A DNA stretch of 64,000 bases from Prevotella sp. BV3P1 (GCF_000479005.1 NZ_AWXC01000053.1:1-64000); one strand, 5' to 3'. Shown: positions 1 to 8,938, counted from the first letter of the stretch. Notes: a model not told the origin generated them from the sequence alone. A program made the numbers and translations.

Positions 1-29
1 CGCGCTTTTCCTTTGATCTATAGGTAGTT

Positions 30-126
30 ATGGAGGCGTTTTAATTGCATTGACTTTGGCGGCCAATCTCAATGACTTTGGTGCTTAAACTCATTGACTT
101 TGACGGCCAATCTCCATGCAATTGAA
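30..126. repeat. 22-bp minisatellite, copy 1
   Basis: TGACTTTG begins at 51, 73 and 95, an exact 22-bp period, with CCAATCTC-type sequence between units. The array ends in ATGCAATTG at 116-124, 21 bases after the last TGACTTTG start. It begins near AATTGCAT (43-50), so the array has short inverted ends. A second array with the same geometry lies at 38426-38510. No protein reading is apparent. Confidence 0.8.
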
Positions 127-193
127 AAGTCATGTTATTCTCCTTGTTTTGCTGATGTTGTGCATCACGTTGTATGTAGTAGTTCTGTTCATG

Positions 194-232
194 AAAAATC
201 TCCCATTTGTCATCGCTTGACAGATGGGAGAT
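194..232 (-). terminator. Rho-independent terminator of the 271-666 gene
   Basis: A 15-bp stem pairs 198-212 with 218-232, with one G-T wobble and loop 213-217. Read on the minus strand it is followed by a run of T (complement of 194-198). It lies about 40 bases after the stop of the minus-strand gene that ends at 271. Confidence 0.75.
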
Positions 233-270
233 GAGTTGCCAAAAGCCCGATGAAATGGCTCTTTTTGGTC

Positions 271-666
271 TTATAGCATTGCGGCAATGGCTTGTGCTGC
301 TTCGCCCTCAAAGTATTTTACATCACAAATGGGCGTGTTGCGGAAGTCGGCATAACTCAGCACCTGGATGGCAACAAACTGTTTGTCGTCGGCTACGCAC
401 GCCTCCAGGCGATAGTTGCTGATGCTCAGTTTCGCGGGAGGTGTCATCTTTTTTGCCTGACTGACAACTTCCCCTTCCGCCATTTTGATAAGTTTCACGT
501 ATGCCTGGGCATCTTCTGCACTGTAGTAATTGATAACTGCTTTCAACTTGCTGTTTGTTGGTGTGTAGGTGGCTTTGCTGCCCATGCCTAAGAACCCCTT
601 TGATATTTTGATATTTGGATTATTGTAAATGGTTTCTGCCATCTCTAAATTTTTTATGCTTGCCAT
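271..666 (-). CDS. Conserved small protein of unknown function (131 aa)
   Basis: I do not recognise the family. The protein is soluble-looking, with no signal peptide or membrane segment. It is lysine- and alanine-rich and starts MASIKNLEMAE, then has a mixed helix/strand composition and ends in AAQAIAAML. The gene has its own terminator at 194-232, which supports it over the plus-strand frames that overlap it (207-422 and 292-591). It stands alone next to a minisatellite. It could be a lineage-specific Prevotella protein. Confidence 0.7.
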   Translation of the reverse strand: MASIKNLEMAETIYNNPNIKISKGFLGMGSKATYTPTNSKLKAVINYYSAEDAQAYVKLIKMAEGEVVSQAKKMTPPAKLSISNYRLEACVADDKQFVAIQVLSYADFRNTPICDVKYFEGEAAQAIAAML

Positions 667-942
667 AATTTTCTTCTTTTGATTGATTGTCTTGCTGATT
701 TGTTTCCGAGCTGCTCAAAAACGTATATAATCTTGATATACAGGTTGTTGGAACTTCTTTTCGGACGTTTTGACCCGATTGAAGGTAAAGTAGCCATGTT
801 TATGACCTCTCTGTGGGCGAATGGTAGGCTACCTTGCTAACAACATGTTTGAAGCAGCTTTTTACGATTTATTAGTTAAATCTCACTGTGCACACATGCT
901 TTGATTGCTTGCGATGTGCGTAAGGATTAAAAAGAAGATGGA

Positions 943-1371
943 TCAACGAATGATTTGCCTCAATGCGATGACGTAATAATCGCATACGGCAGAGGATGGA
1001 ATAGGGGTTGTGACCGTTGTGAGGTAGCGGTCGATTCCTTGAAAATGAAGCGAATAAAACTTGTTGTGAAACATGTTTCGGCCAAGCAGATGTGTTGGCT
1101 TAGCTGTAAACGTGGGCAGGATGCGTTGTGGGCGAGTGTTGCACAGGCGTACGGTTTGACTGGTGTCGGTGATGTTGGCGGTCTGTCGTTGGGCCGGTTC
1201 TATTGTGTCTTCGTAGATGCGGTCTTTTCCCTTTCCATCATCGTAATAACCGGATGTGGCGCCTTTTTCAGCCATGTCTGGTCTCGTATCGTTGGCATGT
1301 GCTATGCAAGTGTTCTGGTTGCCCAGCAATAGGACCAGAAGAAGCAGTAGGGTTTGTATCCAGGTTTTCAT
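943..1371 (-). CDS. Small secreted protein of unknown function (142 aa)
   Basis: The N-terminus is a convincing signal peptide: MKTWIQTL, then a run of leucine and valine, then a cleavage-type IAHA near residue 26. The mature part of about 115 residues is polar, with an acidic and glycine-rich segment (residues 40-55) and no domain I recognise. It lies downstream of uvrC on the same strand, about 130 bases after the uvrC stop. A plus-strand frame (955-1332) covers the same DNA but shows no signal peptide or family resemblance, so I prefer the minus strand. Confidence 0.5.
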   Translation of the reverse strand: MKTWIQTLLLLLVLLLGNQNTCIAHANDTRPDMAEKGATSGYYDDGKGKDRIYEDTIEPAQRQTANITDTSQTVRLCNTRPQRILPTFTAKPTHLLGRNMFHNKFYSLHFQGIDRYLTTVTTPIPSSAVCDYYVIALRQIIR

Positions 1372-1499
1372 CAGTCAGTTGACGTCTTTTGATAAGTTGT
1401 TTCTAAAAGATGCAGGTAGTGTGTACTACTGTCAGCGGCTATGAGATTGCGTTCAAATTGCTGTTGCGTAGCCTATTGGCCGCAAAGATAAGCAATTTT

Positions 1500-3338
1500 T
1501 TATGGATTGTTGGGGTGAAAGTGATTGAAAATGATTTTTGCCTTTGCTTCTTTGATGATTTCGGTGAGCGTTTCAAGATCTGAGTCTTTGATTCGTTTCA
1601 CACTTTTCAGGGCTTTCAGGAGTTGCTCTTTGGTTTTGGGACCGATACCCTTGATGTCGTCTAATTCGCTGTGCAGTGCGTGTTTGCTTCGTTTGTCGCG
1701 ATGGAAGGTGATGGCATACCGATGCACTTCGTCCTGAATGTGTGTGAGGAGGTGGAATAGTTCGCTATCTGCTTTTAAACCAACGACTTGCGGTGGAAAA
1801 CCGAATAGCAGCTCGTTGGTTCTGTGGCGGTCGTTTTTTGCTAGTCCTGCGATGGGTATTTGCAGGTGCAGCTCGTCTTCTACCACCTCTCTTACTACCT
1901 CCATCTGTCCTTTTCCGCCATCGGTGATAATCAAGTCGGGTAGGGGTGTCTGCTCTTCCATCATCCTGCTATATCGGCGGCGCACCACCTCTTGCATGGA
2001 AGCGTAATCGTCTGGACCGCTCACGGTCTTGATGTTGTATTTGCGATAGTCTTTCTTTGAGGGTTTCATGCCCTTGAATACGATGCAACCTGCAACGGCA
2101 TCGGTGCCGGATATGTTAGAGTTGTCGAAACATTCGATGTGATAGGGGAGCTTTCGGAGCTTGAGTTTGGTTTGTAATTCCTTCATTAAACGGGTCTGTT
2201 TTTGTTCCGGATTCAGCTTTTCCGATCGTTTGAGTCGATCAAATTTATACTGTTTTCCGTTCATTTCAGACAGGTCTAGAAGGTGTTTCTTATCCCCGCG
2301 TTGGGGAATAAAAAAGGTGGCGTTGTTCAAACTCCAGTTGATGTCGAAAGGTACGATGATCTCTTTGGCCTTGCTTTTAAACCTGCTTCTGATCTCTTGA
2401 ATGGCAGTAATGAGCAGTTCTTCATCGTTTTCATCAAGTTTTCGCTTGTATTCAAAGGTGAAACTCTGGTTGATGGTGCCGTTTTTGACGTGGATGTAGT
2501 TGATAAAAGTGTTCTTTTTCTGGTCATCATCCGTGAGGGTAAACACGTCTAAGTCTTGTATGGTGTTGCTTACTACCTCACTCTTCGCCACGAAATTGTT
2601 GAGCATTTCGTACTTTTGCTTAAGCTCTTCAGCCTCTTCAAATTTCAGTTCTTCTGCCTTTTTTAGCATTTGTTGGTAGAGTATTTTGCTCACTTCGCGG
2701 GTGTTTCCCTTTAATATTTCACGGGCTTGAGCAATGTTTTCCTGATAGTTTTCATGTGTCTGTTTTCCCACGCAGGGCGCTTTACAGTTGTGAATGTGAT
2801 ATTCCAAGCAAGGTTTGTATTTGCCCTGAGTGATTCCTTCTGGTGTGATAGGGAAGCGGCAGGTGCGTGGTTTGTAGAGTTTTTTGATGAGTTCAAGAAG
2901 AGAATACATGATTGTGATTTGGCTATAGGGGCCGTAGTAGGTGCCAAATCTCTTGTCTATTCGCCTGGTTTTGAAGATTCTGGGTAGATATTCTTTCGTT
3001 ACACAGATACTTGGGTAGGTCTTTCCGTCCTTTAGCAGTACGTTGTAGCGTGGATTGTACTTCTTGATAAGGCTGTTTTCGAGTAGTAGTGCGTCCTCTT
3101 CCGTATTTACTACGGTGTATGTGATGTCCCAAACTTTGCTGACAAGGACCTTGGTTTTGTAGCGATCTACTTCTTTTCGGAAATACGAAGAGACACGATT
3201 TTTCAAGTTCTTGGCCTTACCTACATAGATAATCTGGTGGTCTTGATCATAGAATTGGTAGCTGCCCGGCTTCCCAGGCATGCTCAATGCTATACTTTTT
3301 AGGTGGTCAATTCTCTTTAAGTTTTCCTCTTTGTTCAT
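1500..3338 (-). CDS. uvrC: Excinuclease ABC subunit C (UvrC)
   Basis: UvrC makes the two incisions around bulky DNA lesions after UvrA2B loading in nucleotide excision repair. The N-terminus has the GIY-YIG nuclease fold (GSYQFYD, then IYVGKAKNLKNRVSSYF, residues about 20-50). A UVR motif that binds UvrB follows near residues 200-235 (AEELKFEEAEELK). The RNase H-like second nuclease lies in the middle (HIECFDNSNISGTDAV, then IITDGGKGQ). Tandem helix-hairpin-helix DNA binding is at the C-terminus (LDDIKGIGPKTKEQLL). The ATG at 3338 is chosen over an upstream GTG at 3359 because homologues begin close to it. At 612 aa it is full length. A parS-like site lies 40 bases upstream. Confidence 0.95.
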   Translation of the reverse strand: MNKEENLKRIDHLKSIALSMPGKPGSYQFYDQDHQIIYVGKAKNLKNRVSSYFRKEVDRYKTKVLVSKVWDITYTVVNTEEDALLLENSLIKKYNPRYNVLLKDGKTYPSICVTKEYLPRIFKTRRIDKRFGTYYGPYSQITIMYSLLELIKKLYKPRTCRFPITPEGITQGKYKPCLEYHIHNCKAPCVGKQTHENYQENIAQAREILKGNTREVSKILYQQMLKKAEELKFEEAEELKQKYEMLNNFVAKSEVVSNTIQDLDVFTLTDDDQKKNTFINYIHVKNGTINQSFTFEYKRKLDENDEELLITAIQEIRSRFKSKAKEIIVPFDINWSLNNATFFIPQRGDKKHLLDLSEMNGKQYKFDRLKRSEKLNPEQKQTRLMKELQTKLKLRKLPYHIECFDNSNISGTDAVAGCIVFKGMKPSKKDYRKYNIKTVSGPDDYASMQEVVRRRYSRMMEEQTPLPDLIITDGGKGQMEVVREVVEDELHLQIPIAGLAKNDRHRTNELLFGFPPQVVGLKADSELFHLLTHIQDEVHRYAITFHRDKRSKHALHSELDDIKGIGPKTKEQLLKALKSVKRIKDSDLETLTEIIKEAKAKIIFNHFHPNNP

Positions 3339-3377
3339 TGCTATAAGTCCCTGTATCACAGGAAATGATGGTCTAAT

Positions 3378-3393
3378 TGTTTCATGTGAAACA
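3378..3393. promoter_or_regulatory. parS-like 16-bp palindrome, copy 1
   Basis: TGTTTCATGTGAAACA is identical to the widely conserved ParB site TGTTTCACGTGAAACA except for one central base. It lies in the uvrC-apt gap. An identical copy is at 4054-4069. That this is a working ParB site is inference from the motif and from the nearby mnmG (gidA), which is often origin-proximal. Confidence 0.65.
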
Positions 3394-3441
3394 TCTGCGT
3401 GTCTTCCATTACGGAGCGCTCCGGCGCAAATATCGTGAGAG

Positions 3442-3467
3442 GGTAGTGGAGTTTACTTTCCACTACC
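3442..3467 (-). terminator. Hairpin after apt
   Basis: GGTAGTGGA (3442-3450) pairs with TCCACTACC (3459-3467), a 9-bp perfect stem with an 8-base loop, 22 bases past the apt stop. There is no clear T-run on the minus strand, so it may only stabilise the transcript end. Confidence 0.4.
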
Positions 3468-3488
3468 GCTTACATTTGTTACTGTTGA

Positions 3489-4019
3489 TTAAAATTGCAA
3501 CAGTGATTCAATCTCGATGTCTTTGTCAAATTGCTCTCTGCAGTGTGGGAACTCGCTCTTGAGTTCAATGATAAAGTTCGCATAAATCTTTTTGGGATGG
3601 AACTTCTTCACTAGATCACAGGCCGCTTTCATCGTCCCTCCTGTTGCTAACAAGTCGTCGTGTAATAGAACAATGTCATTCTCGTTGATAGCATCTTTAT
3701 GGATTTCGATGGTGTCGATGCCGTATTCTTTGGCGTAACTTTCTTGCACTGTTTCACAAGGAAGCTTGCCCGGTTTGCGACACAAGACGATACCGGCACC
3801 TAATTTGATGGCGATGGCCGATGACATCACAAAGCCGCGACTCTCGATTCCCACAATTTTTGTGATTCCTTTGTTTTTGTATAATTCGTACATTTCATCG
3901 CTGATGGTACGTAAACACTCAGGATTTTTGAATAGAGTAGTAACATCTCTGAAGTTCACTCCTTTGATTGGCCAATCTTGTATGCTGCGCAAATTGTCCA
4001 AAAGTAATTTGTTGTTCAT
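3489..4019 (-). CDS. apt: Adenine phosphoribosyltransferase
   Basis: Apt salvages adenine: adenine + PRPP gives AMP + pyrophosphate, in the cytosol. The protein (176 aa, usual length) has the type I PRTase fold. It shows the start IRSIQDWP-type hood region, VGIESRGFVMSSAIA in the middle and the PRPP-binding loop VLLHDDLLATGGTM near residues 118-131. It lies between mnmG and uvrC on the same strand, with a parS-like palindrome in each flanking gap (80 and 150 bp), so the three genes are probably transcribed in the same direction but not as one tight operon. The start is ATG. Confidence 0.95.
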   Translation of the reverse strand: MNNKLLLDNLRSIQDWPIKGVNFRDVTTLFKNPECLRTISDEMYELYKNKGITKIVGIESRGFVMSSAIAIKLGAGIVLCRKPGKLPCETVQESYAKEYGIDTIEIHKDAINENDIVLLHDDLLATGGTMKAACDLVKKFHPKKIYANFIIELKSEFPHCREQFDKDIEIESLLQF

Positions 4020-4053
4020 TATTAATGTGTTATGTTATTATTAAATATCTTAT

Positions 4054-4069
4054 TGTTTCATGTGAAACA
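4054..4069. promoter_or_regulatory. parS-like 16-bp palindrome, copy 2
   Basis: The same 16-mer as at 3378-3393, also preceded by AT and followed by T. It sits in the 80-bp gap between mnmG and apt. Two identical intergenic copies 676 bp apart would be unexpected by chance for a 16-base palindrome. Confidence 0.65.
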
Positions 4070-4099
4070 TATCTGTTATGTGATTCCTTTCGATATAAG

Positions 4100-5971
4100 T
4101 TATCTCCCTAATAGAACCAGAAGAACATTGATATCGCTTGGTGAAATACCCGGTATTCTGCTGGCTTGTGCGAGCGTGTCGGGGTCAATTCGCTCTAATT
4201 TTTGGCGAGCTTCCGTAGATAATTCATGTAATTCGCTATATTGAAAGCGTCCTTTTATCTTGATATCCCTTAGGCGGTGCATCTTTTCGGCCATGAGTTT
4301 TTCACGCTCAATGTAACCTTTATATTTGATCTTTATCTCCGTTGCCTCTGCAATCTCTTCCTTTCGGTTGCGAGGTTTGTTGAGCATTTCTTTCAAAGTC
4401 GTGATATGTTCGGCAAGTTGTGTCAACGATACTTGTGGTCGTCCCACGAGGTCAGATATCTTGGAGGTGCCGTGAAGGGGGGAAGTTCCTATGCTTTCAA
4501 GGAAATTGTTGATTTCATTCGGTTTAATCGGTGTTTGATCACAGAAGTCAAGAAGAACCTTAATGCTTTCCTTTTTCTCCATCCACCAATCGTAACGATC
4601 ACGACTTGCCTGTCCTAATTGGTACGCTTTCTCCGTCAATCGGGCGTCGGCATCGTCTTGTCTCAATAGAATTCTGTATTCAGCGCGTGATGTAAACATG
4701 CGATAAGGCTCATCAACTCCTTTGGTAGTCAAGTCATCTATCAGTACACCGATGTAGCTTTCATCGCGGTGCATGACGAAAGGTTCGCTGTTAGAGCAAT
4801 GCAGTGCAGCGTTCACTCCAGCCACTAAACCTTGTCCGGCCGCCTCTTCATATCCGGTAGTACCATTCACTTGCCCAGCCAAGAACAAACCTTTCAAAAC
4901 CTTCGATTCCAACGTTAGTTTCAATTGCGTAGGGTCAAAGTAATCATACTCTATGGCATAACCTGCCCTGTAGATCTTTGCATCACGAAAAGCTGGTATC
5001 TTGTGGATTGCTTCCAGCTGTATTTGCAGCGGCATACTTGATGAAAAGCCGTTTAAATACATTTCGTTAGTGCATTCTCCTTCAGGCTCTAAAAACAGTG
5101 GATGTTGATCTTTGTCGGGAAAAGTAACAAGCTTTGTCTCCACAGAAGGGCAATAACGTGGGCCTGTACTTTGTATTTGACCGTTGAAAAGGGGAGAATC
5201 TGACAATCCTTGCCTCAATACTTCGTGACATTCTTGATTGGTATAACATATCCAACAGGGTAGTTGTTTCAGCTTTCTTGGTTCACTCATGTAGCTGAAT
5301 TGATGGAAATCGTTCTCACCATCCTGACGCTCCATGTCCTCAAAATGCACCGTTCGCGCGTCAATTCTTACAGGAGTTCCTGTCTTCATGCGATCCACAC
5401 GGATGCCGTGCCTCGAAATACTCTCACTCAAATTATACACAGCTGGCTCGGCACAGCGTCCGCCTGGCAGTTGATGTCGCCCGATATGCATCAGCCCATT
5501 CAAGAAGGTTCCCGCTGTGATAACCACGCTTTTCGCTCTGAACTCAACCCCCCAAACGGTAATTACGCCAACGGCTTCTCCGTTTTCTACGATTAATTCC
5601 CGGGCTTCATCTTGCCAAATGTCAAGAAGTGGGGTGTTGTCCAACACTTTTCTCCATTCCCAGATGTATTTTCCTCGGTCGCATTGTGCCCGAGGACTCC
5701 ACACAGCAGGACCTTTACCCTTGTTGAGCATTCGAAATTGGATGGCAGTTGCGTCGGTGATAAGGCCCATCTGTCCCCCCAAAGCGTCAATTTCGCGAAC
5801 GATTTGTCCTTTCGCTATGCCGCCAATTGCAGGATTGCAACTCATCTGCCCCACCTTGTTCATGTCCATGGTGATGAGACATGTCTTTGCTCCCATGTTG
5901 GCGGATGCCGTTGCTGCCTCACAACCAGCATGTCCACCACCTATTACTATAACGTCGTATTTGAATTTCAT
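4100..5971 (-). CDS. mnmG: tRNA U34 carboxymethylaminomethyl-modifying enzyme MnmG (GidA)
   Basis: MnmG is the FAD-binding partner of MnmE. Together they install the cmnm5 group on wobble U34 of several tRNAs, using methylene-THF and glycine or ammonium. The N-terminus is a Rossmann FAD site (VIVIGGGHAGCEAATASANMG region). The conserved cysteine segments MSCNPAIGGIAKG and the LPGGRC-type region are present, as is the helical MnmE/tRNA-binding C-terminus ending in SRIPGISPSDINVLLVLL. The ATG at 5971 is chosen over an in-frame TTG nine bases upstream. At 623 aa it is full length. A minus-strand -7 element lies at 6126-6133. The gene is often near the replication origin, which agrees with the two parS-like sites just downstream. 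Confidence 0.96.
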   Translation of the reverse strand: MKFKYDVIVIGGGHAGCEAATASANMGAKTCLITMDMNKVGQMSCNPAIGGIAKGQIVREIDALGGQMGLITDATAIQFRMLNKGKGPAVWSPRAQCDRGKYIWEWRKVLDNTPLLDIWQDEARELIVENGEAVGVITVWGVEFRAKSVVITAGTFLNGLMHIGRHQLPGGRCAEPAVYNLSESISRHGIRVDRMKTGTPVRIDARTVHFEDMERQDGENDFHQFSYMSEPRKLKQLPCWICYTNQECHEVLRQGLSDSPLFNGQIQSTGPRYCPSVETKLVTFPDKDQHPLFLEPEGECTNEMYLNGFSSSMPLQIQLEAIHKIPAFRDAKIYRAGYAIEYDYFDPTQLKLTLESKVLKGLFLAGQVNGTTGYEEAAGQGLVAGVNAALHCSNSEPFVMHRDESYIGVLIDDLTTKGVDEPYRMFTSRAEYRILLRQDDADARLTEKAYQLGQASRDRYDWWMEKKESIKVLLDFCDQTPIKPNEINNFLESIGTSPLHGTSKISDLVGRPQVSLTQLAEHITTLKEMLNKPRNRKEEIAEATEIKIKYKGYIEREKLMAEKMHRLRDIKIKGRFQYSELHELSTEARQKLERIDPDTLAQASRIPGISPSDINVLLVLLGR

Positions 5972-6291
5972 ATTAATCAATTACCTTATTCCTCCATGGG
6001 CATTTCTTGTTTCTGCGGGCCTGAGATGGCCATTTTGTTGCCCAAATCCGTTATCCTTTCGAATCGTTGTGTCATTGCGCAGGCATTATTGTAAATGTCT
6101 GATAAACAAAGAACACAATACATCGCAAAAGTAAGCAATAAATTTTAATTATGACTTGATTACGAATTAAAAACCCTCTTTGCTCCGATTTATTCAGTAT
6201 ATTTTATCTATCTTTGCGTCAAATTGTCGTGGAACATCCCGGTAGAACAATGGTAGGATCGAGTTCCTACCGCCCCTTATCTTTTTAAATT
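5972..6291. other. Divergent intergenic region mnmG / GH84
   Basis: This 320-bp gap holds promoters for both directions. On the minus strand CAAAAGTA (6126-6133) is a -7 box for mnmG, giving a leader of about 140 bases. On the plus strand TATCTTTG (6209-6216) is a -7 box for the GH84 gene. A perfect 7-bp stem, GGTAGGA (6252-6258) with TCCTACC (6265-6271), lies in the GH84 leader 20 bases before its start. Confidence 0.6.
6209..6216 (+). promoter_or_regulatory. -7 promoter element for GH84 gene
   Basis: TATCTTTG fits the Bacteroidetes -7 consensus TAnnTTTG. No good TTTG lies 19-21 bases upstream; the nearest is at 6179-6182, 26 bases away. The leader would be about 70 bases. Confidence 0.5.
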
Positions 6292-8853
6292 ATGAATTAT
6301 CTTAAACTTGGAACTATTTTATTCGTAGGACTTTTGTCCTACAATGTGAGCATGTCACAGGTGTCTGCTTTCGATTTGTCATCCCAACGCAAGGAAAGTG
6401 CAGACGTACCAAAGTTGACAGGGCATCGAGTTGATCACAAAGGATTGATAATCAATCCTGTACCAAACTATCTCGATCTATCCATTAGTGGAACACTTGA
6501 CGTCACGGCTGGTGTCAAATTATCTACTAAACTCGGTCGGCAGAAACGAGATATCAAAGAAGATTTGTCCTTTCTGTCCTTGCAATCCGCTGGCATTCCC
6601 TTGAACATTGCCTTGGAAAAGACAGTTAAAAGTCACGATGTGAAGCCTGTCAGTGGCGCTTATTCGTTGCGCATTCACCAGCAAGGAATTGATATTGTCG
6701 GCTATGATGATGCCGGTGTGTACTATGGCATCCAGACTTTGCGCCAGATTATGGAAAGCCCCATCGCACAAAACGGCAAGACCCTGCCTTATTTGGAGGT
6801 CAATGATTATCCCGTTTTCCCATACCGTGGCATCATTGAAGGATTCTATGGAACTCCCTGGTCACACAAGGTGCGCCTGTCCTTGATTGATTTTTATGGC
6901 AAATACAAGTTAAACACATACGTTTACGGACCCAAAGACGACCCCTATCACAGTTCACCCAACTGGCGAAAACCTTATCCGGCGGACGAAGCTAAGAACA
7001 TTCATGAGCTGGTAGAAGCCTGTGATAAAAATAGGGTAGAGTTTGTTTGGGCCATTCATCCAGGCAAAGACATCAAGTGGAATGAAGAAGATTACAACAA
7101 CCTGAAGCACAAATTCGACCTGATGTACCAACTGGGAGTCCGCTCGTTCGCCATCTTCTTTGATGATATCTCTGGTGATGGAACCAATCCAGTCAGGCAA
7201 GTAGAGCTGTTGAACCGCCTGACAAATGAGTTTGTCAAGGTCAAAGGAGACGTTTCGCCACTCATCATTTGTCCCACAGACTATAGCCGAGCCTGGGCCA
7301 ACCCAACGCCAGAAGGCAGCTTGTCGGTGTATGGCCGAACCTTAGACCCATCGGTGAGGGTGTTCTGGACAGGCGATGTTGTATGCAGTGACGTCACACG
7401 AATGACCTTAGCGTGGGTTAATTCACGCATCAAGCGGCCGGCTCTCTTTTGGTGGAACTATCCCGTGACCGACTATGTGCGCCACATCGTGTTGCAAGGG
7501 CCCGTCTACGGACTTGAAAACACCGTCACCGCAGGCGAGATGACCGGTCTGTTGAGTAACCCTATGGAGCATGGTGAGGCCTCTAAACTTGCCTTGTACA
7601 GTGTTGCTGACTACGCTTGGAACCCCACAGCCTATAACGCATTGGACAGTTGGGAGCGCGGACTGGCTGTGATGGCGCCGCAGGCTAAGGACGCATACCG
7701 CACCTTCGCTATCCATTCTGCCGACACAGAAACGGGTTATCGGCGTGATGAATCATGGGAAACAACAACCTTCAGCCTGGACCATTATACCCCAAAACAA
7801 TATGATGACCTCATGCGTGAGTTTGAAAAGATAGAGAAGGTGCCGGAACAGTTGGAACAAGGATTGGCCAATCGGGGGCTGTTCTGCGAGTTGCGTCCAT
7901 GGCTCACCGAGTTCGGCAAGCTGGGAACGCGCGGTAAAAATGCGTTGAAACTCATGGAGAAGTTCAAGCATGAAGCCCCAGAGGCATTCTGGAACAGCTA
8001 TGTGCAGAACCTCATGAGCGTGGAAGACAAGAAGGCTTACGACGCCCATCGGTCGGGAACCATGAAGCTACAGCCGTTCTATGAAAAGGCCATGGAGGAC
8101 ATGAGCGAGGCCTTCTATGAGCAACTCGCAGGGAAAAAGTCAGCCGTACAGCGTCCTATCGGGTCTTATCCCAGTGTGTATACCACGCAGAGCAAGAACA
8201 TGCTGGATGACGATTCCCTCTCATTCTATCATTCGGGCATCGCACAAAAGACGGGTGATTGGATTGGACTGGACCTGGGAAAGGTGATGCCGATTTGGGA
8301 AGTTGACCTCAAGCAAGGCCGCAATGCGACAGATGACGTAGATTATTTCGACCACGCCATCCTCGAATGCTCAGCTGACGGACAGACCTGGCACCCGCTT
8401 ATCGCCGACCTTCAGAAGCAATACGATATCCATTGGACGGGGCAGGGCGTGCAGGGACGCTATGTGCGCTTGCGCAAACTACCTTCAGAGAAGACCCATT
8501 GGTTGGCCATTCGCACGTTCAAGGTCAATCCTATCACGTTGTCACACCTGGATTTTGACGTACAGACAGCCCAAGGCGAGCAGGCCATCCGTGCTTTTGA
8601 TGAACAACCTTTGACCTCTTTCCATCTCGCTGGCACCCTTTCGTTTGACATTCCAAAGCATATGCAGCGTTATATTTTGTTGATGAAGCTGCCCGAAAAT
8701 CAGACGATTAGGGTGAAACAACATGACAAGAAGGGCCGTGTAGTGGCAGAAACTATCGTTAACTCATCCTTCTATCAGTGTGATGTCGCGAAAAAAGCTA
8801 TCCGCCTATCCATCGAGGGCAATGCTGAAATCTTTGAAATCATCCGCAAGTAA
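6292..8853 (+). CDS. GH84 beta-N-acetylglucosaminidase (O-GlcNAcase-like), secreted
   Basis: The protein (853 aa) resembles the Bacteroides GH84 enzyme BT4395, which removes terminal beta-GlcNAc from glycans and glycoproteins by substrate-assisted catalysis. A signal peptide covers residues 1-26. A GH20-type N-terminal domain covers about 45-155. The GH84 barrel begins at RGIIEGFYGTPWS (179-191). The catalytic aspartate pair is D291-D292 in FAIFFDDISGDG. A helical segment follows (about 480-610). A discoidin/CBM32-like domain covers about 625-750 (IGLDLGKVMPIWEVDLKQG), and a short C-terminal module ends the protein. It stands alone, not in a PUL: no susC/susD is adjacent. Its likely role is host or dietary glycan trimming in the periplasm or at the surface. 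Confidence 0.93.
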   Translation: MNYLKLGTILFVGLLSYNVSMSQVSAFDLSSQRKESADVPKLTGHRVDHKGLIINPVPNYLDLSISGTLDVTAGVKLSTKLGRQKRDIKEDLSFLSLQSAGIPLNIALEKTVKSHDVKPVSGAYSLRIHQQGIDIVGYDDAGVYYGIQTLRQIMESPIAQNGKTLPYLEVNDYPVFPYRGIIEGFYGTPWSHKVRLSLIDFYGKYKLNTYVYGPKDDPYHSSPNWRKPYPADEAKNIHELVEACDKNRVEFVWAIHPGKDIKWNEEDYNNLKHKFDLMYQLGVRSFAIFFDDISGDGTNPVRQVELLNRLTNEFVKVKGDVSPLIICPTDYSRAWANPTPEGSLSVYGRTLDPSVRVFWTGDVVCSDVTRMTLAWVNSRIKRPALFWWNYPVTDYVRHIVLQGPVYGLENTVTAGEMTGLLSNPMEHGEASKLALYSVADYAWNPTAYNALDSWERGLAVMAPQAKDAYRTFAIHSADTETGYRRDESWETTTFSLDHYTPKQYDDLMREFEKIEKVPEQLEQGLANRGLFCELRPWLTEFGKLGTRGKNALKLMEKFKHEAPEAFWNSYVQNLMSVEDKKAYDAHRSGTMKLQPFYEKAMEDMSEAFYEQLAGKKSAVQRPIGSYPSVYTTQSKNMLDDDSLSFYHSGIAQKTGDWIGLDLGKVMPIWEVDLKQGRNATDDVDYFDHAILECSADGQTWHPLIADLQKQYDIHWTGQGVQGRYVRLRKLPSEKTHWLAIRTFKVNPITLSHLDFDVQTAQGEQAIRAFDEQPLTSFHLAGTLSFDIPKHMQRYILLMKLPENQTIRVKQHDKKGRVVAETIVNSSFYQCDVAKKAIRLSIEGNAEIFEIIRK

Positions 8854-8861
8854 CGAATAAA

Positions 8862-8895
8862 AATAAGGTGTGCCAGTTTGATGACACACCTTATT
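8862..8895. terminator. Bidirectional terminator between GH84 and yitT genes
   Basis: An 11-bp perfect stem pairs 8862-8872 (AATAAGGTGTG) with 8885-8895, with a 12-base loop. It lies between convergent genes, 9 bases after the GH84 stop. The T-content on either side is modest. Confidence 0.6.
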
Positions 8896-8938
8896 CTTAT
8901 GCCGATTCTGTGGCAAATCGACCCTTGTCCGGCCACAA

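Noticed and set aside
30..126. CRISPR array
   Set aside because: The 22-bp period is repeat-on-repeat with no 30-bp spacers, and no cas gene is in the window. The same applies to the arrays at 10501 and 38426.
955..1332. Plus-strand frame of 125 codons opposite the small secreted protein
   Set aside because: The minus strand has a proper signal peptide and the plus strand does not, although I am not certain of either.
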